Shown here: positions 56,127-64,000 of the stretch, in pieces
How positions within the stretch are numbered: the stretch's first letter is position 1
Layout: each line of letters starts with the position of its first letter
Assembly: GCF_922984935.1 (NCBI RefSeq)
Contig: NW_025721202.1
Coordinates: forward strand, 243,333 to 307,332
Reading direction: 5' to 3'
DNA: 64,000 nt
Origin: Meles meles
Taxonomy: Eukaryota; Chordata; Mammalia; Carnivora; Mustelidae
Made by a program: the position numbers and the translations under genes
Notes under the pieces: model-generated
Database searches by the model: none
Told to the model about the DNA's origin: nothing
What the model saw: only the letters and a program-made list of their open reading frames with translations

Positions 56127-58219
56127 CTAATGGGCTTGGATGCCCACTCTCACCACTCTTGTTCAACATAGTATTAGAAGTCCTAGCAACGGCAATCAGA
56201 CAACAAAGAGAAATAAAAGGTATCCAAATTGGCAAGGAAGAAGTCAAACTCTCTCTCTTCGCAGATGACATGATTTTTTATATGGAAAACCCCAAAGACT
56301 CCACCCCCAAACTACTAGACTCATACAGCAATTCAGTAACGTGGCAGGATACAAAGTCAATGTACAGAAATCAGTGGCTTTCTTATACACTAACAATGAA
56401 AATACAGAAATGGAAATTAGAGAATCGATTCCATTTACTAGAGCACCAAGAACCATAAGATACCTGGGAATAAACCTAACCAAAGAGGTAAAGGAACTCT
56501 ACTCGAGGAACTACAGAACACTCATGAAAGAAATTGAAGAAGACCCAAAAAGATGGAAGACAATTCCATGCTCTTGGATTGGAAGAATAAACATTGTGAA
56601 AATGTTTATACTGCCTAGAGCAATCTATGCTTTTAATGCCATTCCGATCAAAATTCCACCGGTAGTTTTCAAAGAGCTGGAGCCAATAATCCTAAAATTT
56701 GTATGGAATCAGAAGAGACCCCAAATTGCTAAGGCAATGTTGAAAAACAAAAACAAAACTGGCGGCATCACGTTACCCGATTTCAAGCTTTACTACAAAG
56801 CTGCAATCACCAAGACAGCGTGGTCCTGGCATAAAAACAGACACATAGACCAGTGGAACAGAGTGGAGAGCCCAGATATGGACCCTCAACTCCACGGTGA
56901 AATAATCTTCGACAAAACAGGAAAAAATATTCAATGGAAAAAAAGACAGTCTCTTCAATCAATGGTGCTGGGAAAACTGGACAGCTATATGTAGAATAAT
57001 GAAAATCAACCATTCTCTTACACTCGAAATGGATAAAAGACCTCATCATGAGACAGGAATCCATCAGAATCCGAGAGGAGAACATAGGCAGTAACCTCTT
57101 CGATATCAGCCACAGCAACTTCTTTCAAGATATGTCTCCAAAGGCCAAGGAAACAAAAGCGAAAATAAACTTTTGGCACTTCATCAAGATCAAAAGCTTC
57201 TGCACAGCAAAGGAAGCAGTCCACCAAACAAAAAGGCAACCCACGGAATGGGAGAAGATATTTGCAAATGACAGTTCAGACAAAAGGTTGATATCCAGGA
57301 TCTAGAAAGAACTTCTCAAACTCAACACACACAAAACAGATAATCATATCCAAAAATGGGCAGAAGATATGAACAGACACTTCTCCAACGAAGACCTACG
57401 AATGGCTATCAGACACATGAAAAAATGTTCATCATCACTAGCCATCAGGGAGATTCAAATTAAAACCACATTGAGATACCACCTGACACCAGTTAGAATG
57501 GCCAAAATGAGCAAGACAGGAAACAACGATTGTTGGAGAGGATGTGGAGAAAGGGGAACCCTCTTACACTGTTGGTGGGAATGCAAGTTGGTGCAGCCAC
57601 TTTGGAGAACAGTGTGGAGATTCCTCAAGAAATTAAGACTAGAGCTTCCCTATGACCCTGCAATTGCACTGCTGGGTATTTACCCCAAAGATACAGATGG
57701 AGTGAAAAGAAGGGCCATCTGTACCCCAATGTTTATTGTAGCAATGGCTATGCTCACCAAACTGTGGAAAGAACCAAGATGCCCTTCAACGGATGAATGG
57801 ATAAGGAAGATGTGGTACATATACGCAATGGAGTATTATGCCTCCATCAGAAAGGATGAATACCCAACTTTTGTAGCAACATGGACGGGACTGGAAGAGA
57901 TTATGCTGAGCGAAATAAGTCAAGCAGAGAGAGAGTCATGTATCATATGGTCTCACTTAATTGTGGAGCATAGCAAATAACACGGAGGACATAGGGAGAT
58001 GGAGAGGAGAGGGAGTTGAGAGAAACTGGAAGGGGAGATGAACCATGAGAGACTATGGACTCTGAAAAACAACCAGAGGGTTTTGGAGGGGCAGGGTGGG
58101 GTGGGAGTTTGAGGAATCAGGTGGTGGTTAATAGGGAGGGCACGTACTGCATGGAGCACTGGGTGTGATGCCAAAACAATGAACACTGTTATGCTGTAAA
58201 TAAACAAATAAAAAAAAAA
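56127..58219 (+). mobile_element. L1 3' part (copy B)
   Basis: Counterpart of 25,950-28,038, ending in poly-A at ~58,208-58,219. Colinear throughout. Confidence 0.92.
56153..57980 (+). pseudogene. L1 ORF2 C-terminal half, broken (copy B)
   Basis: Same pieces as in copy A: FNIVLEVLATAIRQ and SLFADDM at 56,159-56,330, a frameshift, then a longer intact stretch 56,341-56,994 (217 codons) that reads through CSWIGRINIVKMF because the Trp codon is kept. A frameshift in an A-run, SFCTAKEAVHQ at 57,048-57,305, a stop, then 57,369-57,980 with CWRGCGERGTLLHCWWEC. Shared frameshifts date from before the macro-duplication. Not functional. Confidence 0.9.
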
Positions 58220-58766
58220 TGAGTCTATGGAAGGCCCGGCAGTGCCAGTTCACTCCACTGGAGGGAGTGGTGAGCCGTGGTGTGAGATACCCTGGAAGGC
58301 ATGGCGATGCTGCTTGCCACCACTGGAGGCAGCGGCGAGCTGCCATGGGAAACACACCTGAAGAGGAGTCAGTGCAGCTTGCTGGCTCTGAAGGCAGGGC
58401 GGAGGTGCCCGGTGAGAGACCCTGAAACGTGAGGCACTACAGCTTATTTTTACAGGACGGAGTGGTGAGCTGTATAGTCTCTGTTTCTCCAGGCTCAAGG
58501 GTGGTGGTAAGAATTGATGGAGCCTGTCCCCCACTCAGCATTGTGCCCTCTATCCCCAGATTTGCTGGTAATGTGCTGTCAGGATGGTTCAGGAGGGTCC
58601 TCCCAGTTGGGCTCTGGAGCCAGGGGAACCAAACCCGACTCATGGTGCATTTGGAACCGAGGAGCTGAGTGTTTGTTTGGAAAAGTATATTTGTTTCTCC
58701 AAAAAGGACAAGGGCATTGACCAGCTTGAGAGGGAAGTGAATGACCAGTTAAGAAACAAGCCTGTG
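58220..58766. other. Unrecognised low-copy segment, left part (copy B)
   Basis: Counterpart of 28,039-28,586, ending in AAGAAACAAGCCTGTG, the left copy of the SINE target duplication. Confidence 0.5.
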
Positions 58767-59010
58767 GGGGCGCCTGGGTGGCTCAGTGGGTTAAGGCCTC
58801 TGCCTTCGGCTCAGGTCATGATCCCAAGGTCCTGGGATCGAGCCCCGCATCAGGCTTTCTGCTCAGCAGGGAGCCTGCTTCCCTTCCTCTCTCTCTGGCT
58901 GCCTCTCTGCCTATCTGTGATCTCTGTCTGTCAAATAAACAAATAAAAAAAAATTGCTGATCCTCTCATTAAAAAAAAAAAAAAGAAAGAAAGAAAGAAA
59001 CAAGCCTGTG
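58751..59010 (+). mobile_element. Carnivore SINE with 16 bp target duplication
   Basis: SINE body 58,767-58,994: GGGGGCGCCTGGGTGGCTCA head, box A TGGCTCAGTGGG, box B-like GGGATCGAGCCCC, CTCTCTCTGGCTGCCTCTCT, AAATAAACAAATAAA and a long A-rich tail ending in (GAAA)n. Flanked by AAGAAACAAGCCTGTG at 58,751-58,766 and 58,995-59,010. Copy A has one uninterrupted copy of the site (near 28,571, AAGAAACAAGCTTGTG). The head is closer to an intact tRNA-derived promoter than the older SINE at 59,999. Confidence 0.96.
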
Positions 59011-59998
59011 TCTCTCCTTCTCCCAGGAATCAGAGCAGGTGTGCAGGCTTTAGGTGGGAGACACCTGCTTATCTGCACCTGACAACCCTTCTTAACTCTG
59101 GCTCCATGAGACCTGAAGTTTGGAAGTCAGCGTCTGAGTCAGTCATGCAGCTTGTCCCAGGACGTCAGTGTTCAGAGAAAACAGCAGGCCTGTGGGTCAC
59201 AATGCCACATCCATGCCAGGATGGCAGGTAAAAATTCCCTTTCACCCCAAATTTCCTGGGCTTTTCTCTTGTCTCCAGTGGAGCTCACAAATGGCACACT
59301 GAACCAGCTGTAAGCAATCTCGTGCGGGTGCCAGAGCTCCTGAGTTTCTCTGCAGGGAGCACCTGGCAGGGATCTCATTTTCTCTGTTTATTTCTGGCTT
59401 ACAAAGGTATTTGGAACATCTCTTTCCTAGGAAATCCCTTGGATTCGAAAGGGAAGGTGAGATTGACTTGGTGTGCCTTTTGAACATAGAAAGTATTCCT
59501 TCATCGAACAGTGTTTACTCCACTGGGCCTAGGCTCTGGTGGAACGGCTGGCATCTAGAGTGAGGTGGCTGCTTGTGGTCAGATAGAGACTTGGATGATG
59601 GCTTCTTCTTTGTCCAAGGTGATGTATCCTAATGGATTCGTCTTTGAATCCAAAGAGTTCCAATGAGGGCAGAGGGAAAATTCAAAATGATTCCAAGGAG
59701 TCTTGGACAATTTAAAAGGGATGCTTGTCTTCCTAGGTTCACTCAAACGGCTATATATGGTTGGACATGCTGTATTTTCTCTGCAGTTTCATGGGTAGTG
59801 AAGTCAGAAGGAGAGTCTTTGGGAATTTCCCTGGATAAAGGCACTCTGGTGGCTTCAAGGGACTTGGTGTCAGGAACCCTGGGCTGAATTTCTGTGGCTG
59901 CTTTCCTGATGCTCAGTGAGTCAGGTTTTCCCACAGGTTTTATATTTCCTCCTTAGGAAATTGCTGGCAGGGAATGTTCTGTTTAAAGTGGAACCCTC
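59011..59998. other. Unrecognised low-copy segment, right part (copy B)
   Basis: Counterpart of ~28,587-29,573; very few differences by eye. No frame or family recognised. Confidence 0.5.
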
Positions 59999-60198
59999 GG
60001 GGGCACCTGTGTGGCTCAGTGGGTTAAGCCACTGCCTTCGGCTCAGGTCATGGTCTCAGGGTCCTGAGATTGAGCCCCGCATTGGGCTCTCTGCTCAGCG
60101 GGGAGTCTGCTTCGTCCTCTCTCTCTGCCTGCCTCTCTGCCTACTTGTGACCTCTGTCAAATAAATAAATAAAATCTAAAAAAAAAAAAAAAAAAAAA
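59999..60198 (+). mobile_element. Carnivore SINE (copy B of shared insertion)
   Basis: Counterpart of 29,574-29,766, with a longer poly-A. The flanking GGAACCCTC repeats (59,990-59,998 and 60,208-60,216) are intact here. Confidence 0.95.
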
Positions 60199-60207
60199 CC
60201 CAAAACC

Positions 60208-60478
60208 GGAACCCTCCTACATTGTTGGTGGGCATGCGTGTTGTTGCAGCCACTCTTGGAAAGAATACAGTGTGTCCTCCAAAAGCTAAGAACTGAACAA
60301 CAGTAGGATCCAGCAATTGCCCTCGTAGTTATTTCCCTAAAGGGGACAAAAATGCACATTCAGTGGGGTATAAGCACCGTGATATTTACAGCAGCATTTT
60401 CAACCATTGTAAAACAATGGAGGGAGACCAAATGTCCATTCACTGATGAGTGATATATATATATCACTCGTATATATC

Positions 60479-60512
<34 letters not shown>

Positions 60513-60870
60513 TCATTCTCCCACATCTTCTTAATGGAATAGGATCCAGGTTCAAAAAGGATGAAATCTTACCATCTGCAAGGATGTGGATGGATCTACA
60601 GTGGATTTAGCTAAGTAAAATCAGTCAGAAAAGACCAATAGCCTATATCTTGACCTCTATGGAATTTCAGAAAGAAAACAGATGAACATAGTGAGGAGAG
60701 AAAGGCCAATGAGGAAACAGACTCTAACCTAGAGCAAAATCGAGGGTTGCTAGGGGGCAGGGGTGTGGGGCGAAGGGTTAAGTGGGTGACAGCTATTAGG
60801 GAGAGTACTTGTTGTGATGAGCTCTGGGTGTTCTATGCAGGTGAGGAATCACAAAATCCTACCCCTGAAG
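60208..60870 (+). mobile_element. Old L1 3' fragment (copy B)
   Basis: Counterpart of 29,777-30,440, including the AT/TG microsatellite at 60,451-60,511. Confidence 0.8.
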
Positions 60871-61300
60871 GAGAGGAATGAACATTGCATGGAAACGAAT
60901 TGGAATTGAAGTCAATGAAGAAAAGAAGACCATGTTCTACTTCATGAAGACTGAGGTCAAACTGGAATGACTTTTGCTCTCCTGTTCTGTAGCTGTTCAT
61001 TATGAAACACTCTGTGGCAGGATACACTAGTTTCCTATTGCATAAGGAGCCCTCAGAAAGTTGCCATGAAAGATTTAGATCTCAGAGCATGTACATGTTC
61101 CATTGATATGTTACTTTCAGTTTGCCCAGGTGCAAAGGTAAGTGGAGAGAAATAGGGCTGAAGAGGAAAGGAGGTATTAAGCATTCAAGAGGTAGCCTTC
61201 CCCTTTCTCATGAATGCCTGGGCCAGTGTAAATTGGGAAGAAGGAGGGGGGATCCCAGAGCTTTGCCGCAGACAGGGGAGTTCTAGGTCTGCCTAGAGCT
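60871..61300. other. Unrecognised spacer segment (copy B)
   Basis: Counterpart of 30,441-30,870; nothing recognisable. Confidence 0.5.
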
Positions 61301-64000
61301 GGTGGTGTCCATGAGCAGAGCTGAGCTAGTGGAGTGGCAGGCCCGAACTGCTGGTGTTGAGGTGAGTTCCCCAAGGAGCTGAGTTGAGAATGGGGGTCAG
61401 GTGGTGAATCAGGCTCTGGGTTTGTGGCCAGGGGGCTGCAGAATGTGGGGGAGTCCTAATGGGGTCATGCAGGTTTCTCTGGCTCTGAGGGTTCTGCACA
61501 GCTCCAAAGGGACAAGTTTCCTGCTGGGTGGCAGGGGGACTCCTACAGTGTGGCTCCAAGTTTACCAATCTAGAGGGCTTGGTGGATAGGCCCCTGGGGA
61601 AGGAAGCCTGAAAATGCAACATAGGGTTAAGGGTAATGGGCTGGGCAGGACAGGCCTGATCAGCCGACACAGAGGTGAGATACCCTCAGAATTGAGTTGA
61701 GGAAATGCATCCTGCAATGCAGAAGAGTCAGGGTTTCTGGCCAGAGGGACGGCTGATCATGGGGGTGGCTTTAGAGGGGCATGCTGGTTTCTCCCTCTCT
61801 GAGGAAACTTTGGAGCTCCAAATGTCATGGCTTCCCCCTGCATGGCATTCAGGTTTCTGCCTTGTTACAGGGGGGTCCTGAATCTGGGGAGTTTGGGGGC
61901 CAGGCCTCTTGGGATGGAAGCCCGAAATCAGAAACTAGAGCTACGGTAAGGGCGTAGGGGCATGGCATGCTCAATCTGCTACTGCTGAGGTGGGCTCCCT
62001 GGTGGGCTGACTTCAGGGTGGGTATCAGGTGGCATGTCAGACTCAGAGTTTGTGTCCAGGGATGCCACAGAAGGTGGGCGTGACCTCAGGGTTGCATGCA
62101 GGTTTCTCCTACCCTGAGGGTTCTGCAGAGCTCCAAATGGCATGGTTTCCTCCTGTGTGGCAGACGCAGTCCTGGGGTGTCACTGAGGAATCCTTAGTCT
62201 CTACTGGCATGAATCTCGGAGGTGCCCAATCTGGCGGGCTTGGGGGACAGGCCTCTGTTCATGAAAGCCTGTACACCCCACCTAGGTTTATGGTTAGGGC
62301 CGAAGGGCATGGCAGGTCCAATGTGCCGGTGCTGATGCGGGCTCCCCTAAGGGTCGAGTTGAGGACATAGATCTGGCATCGCAGGAGAATCTGGTTTTAT
62401 GGCCATGGGGGTGACTCATGGTGGGGTGGCATTACGGGGGTTTGCAGGTTTCTCCCCGTCTGAGTGTTCAGTGCAGCTCTAAACCACAAGTTTTCCTCAT
62501 GAGTGCCAGGTGGAGTCCCGTGGTGGCGCTCAGTAGACCTTAATCTGGGGGGACATGGGAGGCAGGCCCCCTGGGATGGAAGCCTGAAAACCTAAAGAGG
62601 GGTTCTGGTAAGGGCCTAGGGGCATGGTGGCCCGATCTGCTTATGTTGAGGTGGGGTGCCCTAGGGTCTGAATTTATGGCATGCGTCCGGCAGCTCAGCA
62701 GAATCTGGTTTATGGCCGGGGGGACGGGTGCAGATGATGGGAGTGCCTTTAGAGGGGCAAGTTTCTCCCCCTCTGAGGGTTCAGCACAACTCCAAGGCAC
62801 AGGTTCCTACTGTGTGGCAAGCGGAGTCCTGAGGTGTATGTCAAGATTCCTTAATCCAGGGGATTTTGTTGCCTGGACCCTCAGCATGGAAGACTGAACA
62901 CCCAAACTTGTGTTAGGGTTAGGGCCTAGGGGCAATGGCAGGCCCGATCTGCCAGTGCTGAGGCGGGATCCCGTATGGGCTGAGTTGAGGGTATGCATTT
63001 GGTGGCGGGATGGAATCCAGCTCTATGGCCAGAGTGGCTGTTGATTATTGGGGTGGCTTTAGGGTGGCATGAAAGTTTCTCCCCATCTGAGGGTTCATTG
63101 CAGCTCCATACCACAAGGTTTCCACTTGTGTGACAGGCTGTGTCCTGTGGTGTTGCTCAGAAGTCCTTAATCTGGGGGGCGTGGGGGCCAGGCCTCTTGG
63201 GATGGAAGCCTGAAAATCCAAACTAGGGTTAGGGTTAAGTCTTAGGGACATGGCAGGCCCGATCTGCTGCAATTGAGGTGGTCTCCTGGATAGGCCGAAT
63301 GGAGGGTGGGAATCAGGCAGGACTTGAGGTCTGTGTTTGTGTTTGTGGGGGCAAAGAAGCTAGTGGTGTTCTTGGGGGGCATGCAGCTTTCTCCTGCTCT
63401 GAGGTTCCTGCACAGTTCCAAATGGCACCATTTTGCCCTAGGAGGCTGGAGGAGTGCTGGCGGGAGTCTCAGTCATCCCCAGTCTGATGGGCTTGGGTAC
63501 AGGCCTCTGGGCACGGAAGGCTGTATACCCCACCTAGGGTTAGGGTTAGGGTCTAGGGTCAAGGCAGGCCCAATCTGCCGGCGCTGAGATGGGCTCCCCT
63601 CAGGGCTGAGTTGAGGGCATGTGTCCGGTAGCTTCATAGAAAACAGCTTTCTGGCCTGGGGTGCCGCAAATTGTGCGGATAGCTTTACGGGGGCTTGAAG
63701 GTTTCTCACCCTCTGAGTATTCAGCAGCTCCAAACTGCAAGGTTTCATCCTGCGTGGCTGTTGGAGTCCTGCAATGTCACTCAGGGGTCCTTAATCCAGG
63801 GGGCCTGGAGGCTAGGCCTCTTGGGATGGAAGCCTGGAAACTCAAACTAAGGTTGAGGTCTTGGGGTGCGACAGGCCCAATCTGCCAGTGCTGAGGCGGA
63901 CTCCCCGGTGGCCTGAGTTGAGGGTCGGTGATAGGTGGCTAGTGTGAATCTGGGTTTGTGTTCAGGAGGGGCTCAGATGCTGGGGCTTGCCTTGGGGGGC
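61301..64000. repeat. ~310 bp TTAGGG-bearing repeat, block 2 (copy B)
   Basis: Colinear with 30,871-33,580 and cut by the window end. (TTAGGG)n-like doublets are kept at about 62,913, 63,225 and 63,535. Confidence 0.9.

Larger units (their letters stand above)
49247..64000 (+). repeat. Macro-repeat spacer, copy B (partial)
   Basis: Second copy of the spacer in the same orientation, cut by the window end. Copy-specific events here are the U6 fragment and the SINE at 58,767. Since the preceding satellite array also matches, the repeated unit is [array + ~20 kb spacer]. Confidence 0.95.

Overview
The window is non-coding, repeat-built mammalian DNA. Its SINEs have a tRNA-derived head with the TGGCTCAGTGGG box A, a CT-rich middle and an AATAAA/poly-A tail. 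Its L1 3' ends are of the type common in Carnivora. Together these point to a carnivoran, probably a caniform (mustelid, pinniped or bear-like); species cannot be fixed from sequence alone. I found no intact host gene. All protein-like signals are decayed L1 ORF1/ORF2 pieces or open frames produced by a GC-rich satellite that has few stop codons.

Layout: (1) 1-19,087 is a tandem array of a ~680 bp, very GC- and CpG-rich satellite. (2) 19,088-39,218 is a ~20 kb AT-richer spacer. It holds L1 3' ends in both orientations, a degenerate ~310 bp tandem repeat that carries TTAGGG telomere-like hexamers (22,211-25,007 and 30,871-37,828), an L1 with an inverted 5' part (25,008-28,038), two SINEs and short unrecognised segments. 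(3) 39,219-49,246 is a second, shorter array of the same satellite. (4) 49,247-64,000 is a second copy of the start of the spacer, colinear with 19,085-33,580. The window is therefore about two turns of a ~30.16 kb macro-repeat, each made of [GC satellite array + L1/telomere-like spacer].

The most striking element is in the satellite. Nearly every monomer carries a 72 bp near-perfect palindrome (34 bp arms, 4 nt loop). At least three structural breaks in the window (near 13,111, 39,219 and 46,708) fall at or beside the centre of that palindrome. Satellite monomers form two subfamilies in blocks, with diverged units at the array edges and homogenised units inside. The spacer copies are nearly identical. 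Copy B alone carries a 34 bp antisense U6 snRNA 5' fragment with a 13 bp target-site duplication and an extra SINE with a 16 bp duplication, so both inserted after the copies separated or were lost cleanly from copy A.

The combination of GC-rich satellite, same-strand TTAGGG-bearing repeats and macro-duplication suggests a subtelomeric or other heterochromatic block. That location is an inference.
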